A stretch of 64,000 bases of DNA from Periconia sp. R9002 (GCA_023627715.1 JAMAHW010000002.1:248001-312000); one strand, 5' to 3'; shown: positions 38,073 through 51,378, counted from the first letter of the stretch. Notes: generated by a model from the sequence alone, not told the origin. A program made the numbers and translations.

Positions 38073-38267
38073 CGTGCAAACGTGTGAATTGACTGGTGTT
38101 CACAAAGAGACTTTGGAAGTTGGGAATGGAATCCAAAATTTCGCCTCCATGCACTTTGGAGAAGAGGTGTATTATCAAATTGTGATCTATGCATCGTACT
38201 ACAATCGTTTCATATTTTTTCTCCGGTTACTCACTGTTGTTGCGTGCTGCTTGTTTCTCGGACGGGT

Positions 38268-38274
38268 CGGTCCG
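38268..38274. promoter_or_regulatory. CGGTCCG palindrome, membrane protein/PKS2 divergent promoter
   Basis: CGG-N1-CCG site in the context GGGTCGGTCCGATCCCAC, 336 bp upstream of the PKS2 ATG and 196 bp upstream of the membrane-protein start. The extended core TCGGTCCGA equals that at 36264. Confidence 0.5.
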
Positions 38275-38609
38275 ATCCCACCCACGTAAGCCGCAGAATA
38301 TGATGCAGTCTTTCGGTGCGCGTCTCCGAGCACGGCCCCACAAGTCAAACCGATCCCACCGCCACCTTGATGACAATAACAAATTAGGGAAGAGATTAGC
38401 ATCGTCAATGCTATGGAAACCGAAAGAGGTGTTCCGCGAGGACTTCTCTCCGATTCGTCAAGCGATAATGTCATTTTCGAAAATGCATACTTGTAACTAT
38501 TTCGCTGCAACCTCAAATATGAATAACTGCGTCGCTTTGACAGCCGAAATCATTGGATGTAAACCACAGTTCCTCAAACTTTCAAACTTTGAGAAGATCT
38601 TTCGACAAA

Positions 38610-41600
38610 ATGGCCCCTGCGAGAAATGATGAAGCAACTTGGGAGGACTGCACATTGGAGCCCATTGCGATTGTGGGAATGGGTATGTTTAGAATGAATC
38701 TCTATATTGAAACGAGCAATCAGCTGACCAAAGCAAAGGCTGCCATTTACCAGGGCAAGTCAGATCCCCATCCTCGTTGTGGGAGCTCCTGAAGGCCAAG
38801 GGCTCCGTGCAAACCCCCAAAGTCCCAGCAAACAGATTCAACATTGACGCCTACTATCACAATGACCTGGAACGACCAGGAAGCTTCAATGTACTGGGAG
38901 GATACTTTCTTGATGGCGATATTGAGGATTTTGATCCTACCTTCTTTGGGACCACACCCATTGAAGCCATGTGGATGGATCCGCAGCAGAGAAAGATCTT
39001 GGAAGTTGTATACGAATGTTTTGAGTCGGGTGGTTTGACTCTGGAGACCGTCTCTGGTACCAATACGGCGGTCTTCATCGGAAGTTTCACCAGTGATTAC
39101 CAGCAAATGTCTATCCGCGACACCGACTTCCGCCACAATTACGCTGCAACAGGTGTTGACCCTGGAATCATTAGCAACAGGATAGGCAACATGTTCAATC
39201 TTAGGGGACCAAGGTGAGAAGTTTCCTTCATTGACAATTCGCAGTTTACTAACTCATGCAGTTTCACCATTAATACCGCATGCTCATCATCAGTCTACGC
39301 CATTCACAATGCCTGTCATGCTCTTCGAGCACGTGATTGTGAGGCCGCTGTTGCTGGAGGTGTAAATCTTATTGTGACTGTTGATCAGCACATGAACACT
39401 GCAAAGCTTGGTATCCTCTCTCCAACATCCACTTGCCACACGTTCGATGCCTCTGCCGACGGATACGGCCGGGCTGAGGGTGTTGGAGCTCTCTACCTGA
39501 AGCGACTGTCAGACGCTATCCGTGACGGTGACCCAGTCCGGGGTGTCATTCGTTCTTCATTCGTGAATACCAATGGCAAAGTGCCCGGTATGGGAATAAC
39601 TCACCCCAGTGTCGAGGGTCAGAGTCGCGCTTTGCGATCAGCCTATAAGAGGGCGAATCTTGACCCGGCCAAGACAGCGTACGCAGAATGTCACGGCACA
39701 GGTACGCCCGTTGGCGATCCAATCGAAGTTAGGGCTGTAGCGAAGGCCATGAACGATAACCGAAGCAAGGACAAGCCGTTGCTGGTCGGAGCTATCAAAG
39801 CCAACATTGGCCACAGCGAGGCTGCAAGTGGTATTTTCGCTGTTATGAAGGCAGCATTGATGACGGAATCGGCAGTCATTCCAGGCGTTGCGGGGTTTAA
39901 GACATTGAACCCGAACATCAAAGAGGAAGAGTGGAATGTCAAGGTCAACGTCGACACTGTTCCCTGGCCATCAGACTTTGCTGTCCGCCGAGCCAGTGTT
40001 TCCTCATTCGGCTATGGTGGAACCAACGGCCATGTGGTTGTGGAGGCAGTTGAATCACTTTATCCGTGGTATCAACATGGCAAGCCCAAGATCGAGGCCA
40101 TGTACGACCATTCAGCAAGTCGGCCATTTTTGCTCACCTTTTCAGCACATGACAAAGCTACACTGAAGAGGAACATCGACGCGCATGCTAAGATTGCCGA
40201 TGACTATTATTTGGCCGACCTTGCCTACACCCTCAATATGAGAAGATCCAAGTTCCAGCAACGCGCATATGTTGTGGCTTACGAGGATCACGTGGCCGAC
40301 GCTTTTGAACCGGAAGCCATTACGTTTGGAAGCGCAATGGAGACTCCCCCGGAAGTTGGATTCATATTCACTGGTCAGGGCGCTCAATGGGCAGGCATGG
40401 CTGTGGACGCTATGCAGCAATATCCTTCTTTCTTGAAGACTATCCGTTCGCTAGACTTAGTCCTCCAGCGGCTCGATCCTGCGCCTTCGTGGACTCTAGA
40501 AGAGGTCCTTCTGGCGAGTAAAGAATATAGCCGACTCTCTGAAGCAGAGATTTCGCAACCTGCCTGCACCGCTATTCAGATTGCGATCGTTGATATGTTC
40601 GAGGAGTGGGATATTCATCCTTCGGTTACTGTGGGTCACTCTTCGGGTGAGATTGGCGCAGCATACGCTGCTGGTTTGATCTCAGCTCCGGAGGCTATCA
40701 TTGCGGCTTTCTATCGTGGCTTTGCTGTCAAGGAAGTGGCTCCTACTGGAACGATGCTTGCTGTCGGGCTTGGTGTGGATGAAGTCGAGCGATATATCGA
40801 TGGTCTCGATGGTGTCGTCGTAGCTTGTGAGAACTCACCCAGCAGTGTGACTCTCAGTGGCACAGCTGCAGGCATTCAAGCTGCTAAAGAGCGCCTTGAT
40901 GTTGACAACATCTTTGCAAGAGAGCTTAAGACTGGAAGGGCTTATCACTCTCACCATATGAACGCTGTTGCCCCACTTTACGAGAAGCTTATGCTTCGTG
41001 CCTACAGCTCTATGGATGACACCAGCTTCTCGTGGCGTCAGCAGCGCAGCCGCATGTTCTCCTCTGTGACAGGTCGAGAAATCTTCGACGAGGCTATCCC
41101 ATTGGGATACTGGAGCGAGAACCTTCGAAACCGCGTCCTGTTCAATACTGCAGTGACTGCCATCGGCCAAACTGCAGATCTTGTAAACGCCTCTTGCATA
41201 ATCGAAATAGGTCCTCATTCAGCACTTGCCGGTCCTTTCAAGCAAATTTGCATCGCTAACAAGTTCACCCACTTCAAATATATCCCGTCCTTCGTGAGAG
41301 GAGGTGACAGCGCCGTTCAACTCTTGAAGACAGCAGGTGAACTGGCCAACAGTAACTATGCTGTTGATCTGGAGAGAGTAAACCATGTTGAGGCTGCCTC
41401 CTCGGCCAAATACCAGAAGCCACTCGTCCTTGTCGACCTGCCTACATATCAATGGAACTACGCCAACAAGTTCTGGGCAGAGAACCGTTTCAGCGCCGAG
41501 CAACGCCACCTTGAATATCCCCGCCATGATGTCCTCGGCACGAAGGTTGTAGGCCTCTCAAAGCGATCTCCTGTTTGGAAGAATCAATTGCGACATCGCG

Positions 41601-44600
41601 ATGTGCCATGGCTCAAGGATCACTCGCTCGGAAACTCTGCCGTTTTCCCCGCCGCGGGACATTTGTCGATGGCAATTGAGGCTTTGAGGCAGACTATGGA
41701 AGGCCAAGGAAAGTCCATGGAATCTGTCACACTCCGTGACGTTGATATCAAGACGGCTTTGGTAGTCCCAGATACTGACAACGGTATTGAGGTCCAACTA
41801 CAGCTGCAAGAAATTGTGGGCTCGGAGTCTGGTCAAAGCACATCCTGGTATTCTTTCACTGTACAGTCGATTACAGATGATGTCTGGACCACTCACTGCG
41901 AGGGCAAAGTCATCGGCAACCATGCTCCAAAGCCTGAGGAGAAATTGGAGTCTCCGGTATCCTCGCAAGCGTTGACCCAGCGAACACCTGGTAAGCGCTG
42001 GTATGACGCTTTCCACCGCGTTGGCTTCCAGTATGGTCCCGCTTTCCAACCATTGCAGACTATCAAGACAAACGGAAAAGATCGTCATGCCGCGGCAACC
42101 CTCAACGTCGACACAGCTAGCGGTCTCATGAAGGGTGAATCGAGATACCTCCTGCATCCGTCTACCATTGACGCTTGTCTGCAACTCATCATCATCTCCA
42201 TCAACTCAGGTCTTCACAAGGAGATGCCTTGGGGTGTTGTTCCGTTAAGCATGGAAGAGGTGACACTCTACCCTGCCGATAATGATTCTGGCTCTATCGG
42301 AAATGCTGTCGCATGGACCGACCGTCGAGATGGCCGATATTTCAATACCCACACAAAGCTTCAAGGTCAATCCGGTCGCGTCGTACTAGATGTGAAGAGC
42401 CTCAAGTGTGTTGCGTACGAAGCTGTTGTTCCGCAGAGTGCAGTCGAGCCTCGCGCGCCAGAGCCTTACATGATGGTCACCTGGGAACCGAGACAGCTAT
42501 CAGACGAGAGTGCACCAAAAATGAACGGCCATGGTTCCAAGCGTCTTTCGCTTGTTTCGAGGAACCCGGATGCTCCAATGCTTCCTTTCCTGATCTCATC
42601 ACTTGAGGCTGCAGGGCATCCTGGTGACATTGTGAATTTGATGGATAGCGATCTCAACCTGGCCGATGAGATTCTGGTTGATGACTGGGAGGGCACTTTG
42701 CTTCTTGATGCTACACGAGACGTCAAAATCTTCAATCAACTGAAGAAAGTTGTGACCACTGGCCTCCCCATCATCTGGGTCACCAACTCTGTGAATCAAG
42801 GACGTGGCACTTTCGGTGGCATGAACCAAGGTTTCCTCCGCGCGATTCGTTCTGAACAAGCGGCCGCCAAGATTACCTTGCTAGACGTCGATGCGGAGTC
42901 AGATCCCCAGGCAATCAGCCAGTCTCTTGCTGATCTTCTCGAATCCGTTGGCACAAAAGATTCCGGTGCTGAGACCGAGTTCTGGCTTCACAACGGAGAG
43001 CTACTTGTTCCTCGTATTGCTCCCAACCAGGTTCTGAATGAATCCGCTTGCAAGAAGTTGGCTATTACTGAGACGAAACTGACAGCCGATGCAAAATTGG
43101 TCGGAGCATTCGAAGAAGGAGAACTCGTTTTTGCTCAGAATACCGCTCTCGACTTAGCACCTACTGAGCTAGAGATTCAGGTCGAGGCCTCCATTTCTCA
43201 TGCGCAAAAATTACAGTTCGTTGTCGGAACAGTCTCTAAGGCTGGCGAGCAAGCTCAGTCTTCTTCCATTGGTCAGAAGGTTCTTGCATATGCCGATGCA
43301 GCCTATGCTACTACCGTGAAAGTCCCCGCATACGCTGTTACAGAACTCACAACTGGCGTCGACTCTGCGAAACTACTTGCCAACGTTGCTGCCTTGAGCT
43401 CAGCTTTGAATGCTCTTTTTATCTTCGGCAAGGCCAAGGAGGGAGATTTGGTGGTCCTGCTACCAACATCTCAAGCTATCACTGATTCCGTTGTTGCACT
43501 CAAAGATGTCACCAAATTCGACTTGGTAGTGGCATCTGCCGGTAACATTGGAGGCGTCCGTGAAGCAATCACCAAGGCTTCGGAAAAGAATGCTTCGTGT
43601 GTTGTTTTTGCCGAAGAATTCTCCGCTTTGGCTCAGGACGTGTGGCGCCTTCTGCCTGGCGGTAGCCGCTTCATCTTGAACGATGGGGCTCTCGCTTTGA
43701 CTCCAGACAGCGCGCCTTTCATGAAAGGAGTTTCACTCATCGCCACCGGGCTTCGGACCATCTACCAGCAGAAAGCAGCCGCAGCTACCACTATCGGCGA
43801 TCTCTTGAAGGCGACCGTGGACTTTGCGCAAAGCCATCAAGTAGTACTGAGCGCGGCACCAGTCATCCAGAGCATCGGTTCTCTGAAGCCCTCGCTTAAC
43901 AACCACGAAGGCACCGTGATTGCGTATGATTACGGTACATCCGTCATCAAAACCCGGCCCTCTGAAAAGCAACTTGAGCTCTCTACCGAGGGGGCCTACA
44001 TCCTTGTCGGATGCTTGGGAGGACTTGGCCGTAGTCTAACCACGTTGATGAGGGCGCGCGGTTGCAAGAATTTCGTCTTCATCTCTCGTTCGGGAGCCGA
44101 CAAGCCAGAGGCCGCAGCTGTGGTTAAGAATCTGGAGGACTCTGGCGCGGTCGCCCACATCTATCGTGGCGACGCTTCCAACGAGGCCGATGTGACACGC
44201 ATCATTGACGATGTGAAGAAGACGTATGCTATCCGCGGTGTCGTTCATGCTGCTATGGTTCTTCAGGTACTACTCATATCTCACCTCTTTCATCCTGACA
44301 CTATGCTAACAAAATTGTTTCTTAGGACGGTATGTTTGAGGGTCTCACCTACGACCAATTCAAGGCCGCCGTAGACCCCAAGGTCCTCGGTGCCCTTCAC
44401 CTGCACAACACCCTCAAAGACACGCCCCTCGACTTCTTTGTCATGACAAGCAGTATCTCCGCAGTTCTCGGTAACCCAGGTCAGGCAAACTACAGCGCCG
44501 CGAACAGCTACCTCGACGCTCTCGCGCGTCACCGAAACCTGCAAGGCCAAGCAGCCGTCTCCCTCGCCTTGCCTATGGTTCTCGACGTCGGAGTTGTCGC

Positions 44601-45195
44601 CGAGAATGAGAACATTGAAGTCTCCCTCAACCGCAAAGGCATGTACGGTATCAACGAACACGAGATGCTGGCAAGTTTCGTAGCTGCTATGTCGCTGCCC
44701 ACGCCTCAACCTAGCGAGAGCAAAATCACCGATTATGGAAGCAGCCAGATCATCATGGGTCTTGACCCGGCTTTGCTCGCGGCAACTGTTTCCTCCTCCG
44801 GCACCACCGACCCTTACTGGTACAACGACAAGAGGCTCGCTCTGATCCGCGCCGACGTCGACTCTATTCTCTCGACGTCCAACTCTAACAAACCCAGCGG
44901 AGGTTTCGTCGCATCGCTACCCGACATCGCGAAGGAAGGCGACGATGCGCTGCTCAAGGCCATCGCTGATCACCTCATCGCCAAGTGTTCTAGCATTCTG
45001 ATGTTGCCAATTGACGGATTCGAATATGAGGGACGATCCATTGCCTCGTATGGCTTGGATAGTATGATTGGAGCTGAGTTCAGAAATTGGTTGTTCAAAG
45101 AATTTGGGTTGGAGATTGGATTCCAGGATTTGTTGGTCCCGAGTATGACGTTTATGAAACTGGGCCAGACCGTGAAAGGCCATTTGGGCTTGTAG
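38610..45195 (+). CDS. Highly reducing polyketide synthase PKS2 (KS-AT-DH-psiER-KR-ACP)
   Basis: Complete HR-PKS. Exons 38610-38682, 38739-39213, 39262-44266, 44326-45195 give 2141 codons (2140 residues). KS (about 17-460) has Cys in NTACSSSVY (about 190), His in ECHGTGTPVGDP (about 326) and His in NIGHSEAASG (about 364). AT (about 555-880) has GQGAQWAGM and GHSSGEIG. DH has DHSLGNSAVFPAAG (about 966) and HPSTIDACLQ (about 1148). No methyltransferase motif I is found. The ER-like region (about 1500-1720) keeps a VKVPAYAV strand, but where the NADPH glycine loop should be it reads VVLLPTSQAITDSVVALKD, so it is probably inactive. KR has VGCLGGLGRS (about 1761) and the Tyr in GQANYSAAN (about 1906). 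ACP Ser is in YGLDSM (about 2092). There is no thioesterase. Expected product: an unbranched polyene or hydroxylated chain. Intron 1 ends AAAG. Confidence 0.96.
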
Positions 45196-45794
45196 GTGAT
45201 GCTTGAGAGAGGTTACTATAGACACGTTCGCTTTTCTTTTTGGTATGGAATGGAGTTGAGGTTCGTGTTATTAATTTGTAGACAATCTCTTTGTAAGTTC
45301 ATAGATAGAACAATCAAGATTGTATGATTAGTGTTCTTCGTTTCTTCCGCGCGGACGCTTCATGTGAATTTCATTTTTGGTGTCAATACCAGGAACGATA
45401 AACATGAAACGTTTGCGCCAGTCGAAAAAAACTTGTAGGATTACTCACTTCATGAGAAAGTGATAAGAGCCACATCACTGTAGGTTAATGGCAGGAATGG
45501 TGACACAAATGGAATGGCAACATTCCGTGCGGCCTTTGGTACAGCAGGGACCAACTCGCACGCGAATCCCAAAAACCTCTAATAAATCTAGACTATTCCT
45601 ATCCTTCCTTGACCTGGCAATGGGCTCAGGGCACCTCCGTGAAGTCCTGAGGATAAATGAAAAAAAAAATCCATTCGTAATAGCACTCTGCCACAAATTG
45701 TAATATTCAGTCTATTCATGTTCTTGGAGAAAAACATGCAAATGAAAAAAGGGAAGGACAGAAGGAATAACCGAAAGTGAATAGATCGCAGAGA
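45196..45794. other. Convergent 3' region between PKS2 and TF2
   Basis: 599 bp between converging genes, expected to hold both polyadenylation regions. No gene is supported. Confidence 0.4.
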
Positions 45795-48206
45795 TCACTG
45801 TAACAAGAATTCGGTTAAGTCACTCCACGGCGCAAAGCGACTTCCCACCATCTCATCAACGAAATCATCAATCCATGACGTGCCCGCAACTTCTGCATCC
45901 TGCGATACGAAAGTACCAGTTTCCGAAAGCCCACCAACTCCCACCATCTCAGCATGATTTCCGGTACCCACAGTAGAAGCAAAATCCCCGCTGGGAGCAC
46001 CTGCATTTCTATCTACCACTGGGCCTGAAAGCGCATCTCTTCTTTCTTTGAGATGCTTTTCCCTAGCATAGATGACGAGGTTGTGCAATGAGGTTCTATA
46101 TTTCGACTGGGTATCGAGAGCACTTTGCTGCTCAGGGAACAAAAGGTCGAAAGCAGCCCAGCACCGTGTCATATTGTTCTGCTCTATGCCGCCTCGAACG
46201 AGATTTGACAGGACAAATGCAGCTGCGTAGACTTCATTGAAGGATCGCGAGTACCAAGACCATTTGCCTAGTGATGTGTCCATGAGGAGATTAACAGTTT
46301 CTTCCATTATGGAGACGGCGGATAGGAAGAGGCTGCATAGTTAGCCTTGGTTAGTTGCATATATAAGATTGAAACGAGTGACGCACTGATGTCTTCTATG
46401 ATCATTTTCCTCGCGGGGAAGATGCGGAAGCTTTTCTTTCCAGATCTGCAGGTGTGCAATGAATCTGGCCTTGGCAAGGAGGATGGAAGCCACCTTGCTG
46501 GTTATGCGGCGCTGTGGCTCTTTCATGTCGAGGTCATTAATACGGTAGATGGTTTCGTAACGTTTCTCAAGCTGATCCACCCAATCCAGCTTATTCTGCC
46601 CTTTGGAAAATTTTGTCTGATCAATACCATAGGGTGAATCTATCGGTCGGTATCTCGGAGATAAGAGTCTACCGAGTACGAGCACCGCTTCGAAGCGAAT
46701 GAGGGAAAATGTCATGGAAGAGAAGGATACTGAGCCAGACTGTTGCTGCACTGTTGACGGAGAAATGTGCGCATCCATCGGGGACGCCGGGGACTGCACA
46801 TTAGAAAGGCTATCGTCAGAAATGTTGGATGGAAGACACGTGTCGTAACTGCCTTCTAGTATCGTTGGCTCGCAACCTAGTTCCTCCGCTGCCCTTAGAT
46901 CGAGCATCCGTATCTGCGCCCACAATCTACGTCGAACTTCAGTCTCGATAGGATCAAGGCCATAATGGGATCCATCTCGATGAATGCCCATAGCCTGAGC
47001 GATGCGCACAGCGATACCAAGCTGAATCCAAGGTGTTCGGGGATCTGGCGTTCTTGGGAACACCGACTTGTGAAATGGCAAGGTTAGCGAAATTCGGATA
47101 AAGGGAAAAGAATGTACTGAAATATGGTATTTGACTTACCAGTAACAGTATCAAGGCTTGCAGCGTCTCCATGTCTTCACTTTGTAGAAAATTAGCCTTT
47201 TGCAAGGCATTTTCAGCTGCTCGTCTGTATGTGGATGTCACTCCTTCGTTGAGTTGCAAAGACGGATCGCTTCTTGCAGCCACTGCTGCGGCGTAATATA
47301 CGGCCATCAAGAGGGGCTCGAAGGTGCGCAGCTTGGCGGCATCGGGTGAGCGATGACTCTCTTCGAATGTCCCGTCAGATGGAATAGCTAGACCGGCCCC
47401 AAAAGGGCTGATCAGGGTCTCATCCCGGAAGGCTTCGGCAGTTGGCTGTGTTGACAATTGACGATAACTCTGGTATCTATCGAGAAAGGTGGGCAAGTGG
47501 ATGACCTTGATCATACAGTCAACGCGATCTATGTAGATCTGAAGCAATGTAGCCGACAAGTTATCGTCCAGCAAAGGCGCGTCCGTGACTGTATCACCAG
47601 ATGAACATGGGAAGGCGGATGGCCATGGTGAAGGTTTCAAGGTGCCCTGTTCAGACATTGTTTCAATTCCACTGGGTTGTTGCTTGAGAACATGACTGAT
47701 ATCCGTGATCTGCAATCATCAATTTCTGTTTGTTTCAGTGTTTTAAGATGGTCTCGGTGAGGCTAAGGTACAACACACAAGCACACAGAAGAGCCCAAAA
47801 TGCGGCTTACATTGTCGGTCGCAGATGCCCAAGAAAAAGGACTGAAATATTTGGCCTCTTGACCTGCGAGAACATGGCCGTGCAACTTGGTTTCGGCAAT
47901 GCTCTCCTGCCCACTGGCAGAGGCAACCTGGTCACGCTGTTGCTCGAGTCGGTCGAGCGGCGCATCTGCCGGTTTTGTGCCTGCACGAGTAGCCCCGACT
48001 TCCTGTTGGCGGCGTCGCGACAACGCAAATGAATCCTCTTCATTTAGATAGACACAGACACGGCCTGATTTCAAGCAAGCAGAGCAAGAGGGCTGAAGGC
48101 GATCGCACCGTGTGCGACGCGTGCGACATCTGGTGCACACCTGAACAGGACGGCGGCGTGTTATTTTAGGCTTGACGGGCGCCGAGCCAACTGCATGCTC
48201 GTCCAT
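45795..48206 (-). CDS. Zn(II)2Cys6 transcription factor TF2 with fungal-specific domain
   Basis: Full-length fungal regulator: four exons (48206-47811, 47709-47140, 47066-46387, 46332-45795) give 728 codons (727 residues). The N-terminal zinc cluster CTRCRTRRTRC plus CSAC and the Cys in SGRVC is complete and is preceded by a basic stretch (ITRRRPV). The central Fungal_trans domain shows LIDRV-like and IHLPTF segments, IAVRIAQAMGIHRDGSHYGL (the helix with Gly-His-Arg typical of the family), and ETEVRRRLWAQIRMLD. A C-terminal Asp/Glu-containing WIDDFVDEMVGSRF segment may be an activation region. The intron at 47067-47139 uses an AAG acceptor. The gene is convergent with PKS2, marks the right border of cluster 2, and has no CGGWCCG site in the first 2 kb upstream. 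Confidence 0.94.
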
Positions 48207-51200
48207 GCTATGGAATCAATATGACACAAATTGGTGGGTTCACGAGTCACACTTAAGTTACATGTACGCAGCATTGAGCCTCACGTAATGCGGGATATCG
48301 TTGTTCCGACTCCGGATCCTTCCTTTAGCGTGCCCCTCCGATACTATTTAGGTATAGCTTAGCGCCTAAACTACACCAATCAAGCCGTAGTAATACCGCT
48401 CTATCTCATCCTACTTCGGCTTTTTTTCCTTTCTTTTAGATTTTCTTATTGTTTGAGGAAAGCTGAATACAGAACTCTCATTTAGCCCTGAAGTGCTTCC
48501 TGCTAAACAACGTGTGCTCTGCCATACCTCCGTGTCGCTCAAGCAACATTGTTAGAAAACTAAACGAGGTGCGCGGGTATACTGATCACGCTTACCAGGG
48601 GTAGGCGGAAGAGCTGCACTCTCATAGCGTCAGGACCGCCCCGTCTTTGCCCCATTTCCCCTCCGCATAATGATAATGTAACCAGAGAATGTATGCTGCT
48701 TCGTTACGTTGGTTATTTTTGCTCTTTATGCTCACCATGATCCCAATAACGTTAAGCGTCATTTTCTACATTCAGAGCGTCGCGGTTAGCACAAAAGAGT
48801 GATGTTCGGCATGCCATCATTTCGAAGGATATATGATTGGGAATCTGGCACGGTGTCGGAGAGTTCAAGGTCGAGACGATACAGGGACGAAGGGACTGAA
48901 TGTATATGAGGTCATTGTCTTTCCTATCCAAGGCTAAGCAAAAGTACTATTTAATGATGAGAATCACTTTCCACCTACGGATAGAGTGTGTATACCAGTT
49001 GCGAAAGCGATGCCAAAATACGACGCCAAGAAGATTTCAGGATTGGCCTTGGAGAGGATGTATTTATAAAAGATTAGTTGAAAGCAAAATGCAAGATTTA
49101 GCATGTTATGTTAATGGTGGAGTGGGGGATCCGTTCTTATCGTGTAGTAGAGGCATTACCCGTATCTTGCAAAAGTGAACGTTGCGCTCTTATCTTGTGA
49201 ATCTGTTGGAACTTTTCCCTAGCGAGGTGAACAAGAGAGGAGGACGGATTGCAAAATGCATCAACATTCTGGGGAATGGTTTAAATATGACGAAGAATTG
49301 GTAGTGACCCACCGATCAAACGTGGAAGACGCGACAGCGACCGTAAAGCAATACCTTTTTCGCGTCCAATTTGTGGTTCCTGTCATGCCTAATATGGCTA
49401 ACCAAATGCTGAGATTTTGATTTCCCGGACGAAATACGCACAGAAGTTATTGGATGAGAAATCCCATCCCTGCTAGTGCTATAGCATATTTTTATCCTTT
49501 CAGGGACTAGTGTGAAAAGTTATAATCTATGTGCGTGTAGAGAAATTTATTGCGTCCCTCTAAAGATGACGACCACCTGCATTATATTTCAGCTCCATCA
49601 CGTCAGCAGTATCCTGCCCCGGATTTTTAGTCGAAAAAGCTTGTCCGCGGCGATTTTAGTTAGGCCGACTATCCTAACAGGACATTATTTCCCAAGCGAA
49701 CATTGCTTGTTTGCACTACATGCACGGGTCTGAATTTGTTCAGCAGACTTCATGACATAGGTTGGCATATCCCGCATACTATTCATGCGTTTTTAAGTGC
49801 ATTACCAAGATTTCAGGTCCGATTTTATTTCTTTTTGGCACTCTGAACCTGGGTTTGTTTAGGCACTACCTTTGCTGGCTACAACATATCCATTTGCTCA
49901 GAATTTAGTAATCCTGTTGATTCGAAACGTAAGCCGAAGTAAGTGCGGACCAGGATTGAAAATGATTTCTCTTCGCAATCGATTGGTGTGCGGACTGTGA
50001 TTTAGTCGTCTCTCTTGCCGTCAGCAGTAAAATTCCTGATTCTAGCTTTGTGCTTTCCCCCTTGCCTTTATCGTTTACTCATCTTATTACATTCAACTTT
50101 GCCTAACGGTTCTTATTTTATTCCCGGAAAAAACTTCACCGTGATTATCCTTGAGGGTGGCGAACTATTTTTTTGCAATTTCTATCACCAAGGCCCCTGC
50201 GACTCAATGCGAATAAATCTCACAGCGGTCATCGGTCAGCGATTTGTCTCGGTCCGAAGGGCTTTCTTTCCTTTCTGGCTTAGACTCGTGTTGGGGGATG
50301 GATGAATGGGTTGTTTAATCTAAAGTCCAACCGCATGACCCTAGTGACTACCCACGTATCAAGCTTATTCTTTATGTGGATCCTTTCTCAGCTGAAATAT
50401 TTTCCTGCCGATCTTTAAGCGTTAGCTTTTGTGACAAGTCCAAGATGCAGTATGGGTCATTGAAGCCATTTTTCGACCACAGCATCTATACAGGCTTATT
50501 GTCGGTGACTAAGTGGAATTAATGAAAAAATTTGCTTGTGCGAGATCAATGGCAATAGTATTTCAAGCATAATATCTTTGGTGGCAATACTGTGTTTCAA
50601 GATTTTCTCTGGGAAAGCTGGCTTCAAATTCTGCTTCTGTAATCGCTCTTCCTTGAACCACATAACAGCACATTAATCATGAGCACTGATTTCAGCTTTC
50701 CGGAAATAATGATCTTAGCGTGTGTAGAAAAGTATCATCTTCTCGCCTTTCCAGTTCTGTATTTGGTTTGTCTAACCTCCTGTTCCAGGAGTTCTATGCA
50801 CATGGCTGACGAAGACTCTGGTAATACTACTTATTTCTTACCTATTTACTTAAGCTGTCGTATGCTTGATGAACAGGTGCAAGACTGTTTAATACTGGTT
50901 TACGAATGTGGCAGGTTGCACTGACGGGTCATACGGTATCAAGAGGTGGTGGTCATGAACACCACAGTAGGTGGCACGAGATGCTATTGACTCGGGATTT
51001 GAGCATCTAGGAGTCAGGAGCTTAGATGGATGGTATATTCATGCTTACGAATGTAGAGATTAAGATCATGACATCCGAAAGAGGCAACAAATAACTTGAT
51101 TTGCAGCGTCAGAGTAATACCGCATCAGTCTATCTTTGTGACTCTCAACAACGTTGAACTAAGACCTCATGCAGATGTATCTGGAACTCATCGGTGTAGA

Positions 51201-51378
51201 TCCACTAATAACGTTGGAGGGGGACCGAGCATGGTGTCTGTCGAGGAGTATAAGTATCCTGTCACTTCTCGGTTTCACTGAATCCATCACAAGCATCAAC
51301 AGTCTTCCATCTGTCACCAAGTCTTAAAATCGCTATCTTCAATCTCCAATATTACATCAACTCAAAATTTTATCGAAA
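48207..51378. other. 3.2-kb gene-free region at the right border of cluster 2
   Basis: Only short frames without signatures (48900-49178, 49512-49733, 50015-50305, 50679-50924). One isolated CGGTCCG lies at 50250-50256. A TATAAG element near 51250 lies about 130 bp before the secreted-protein start, followed by a CT/CA-rich leader. I see no repeats or mobile-element remnants. Confidence 0.4.

Noticed and set aside
25819..48206. Assigning cluster 2 to the depudecin pathway
   Set aside because: HR-PKS without methyl branching, FAD monooxygenase, MFS and Zn2Cys6 genes are reminiscent of it, but the ALDH, DUF3237 and membrane-protein genes and the single FMO do not match what I recall of that cluster. 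No product should be named.
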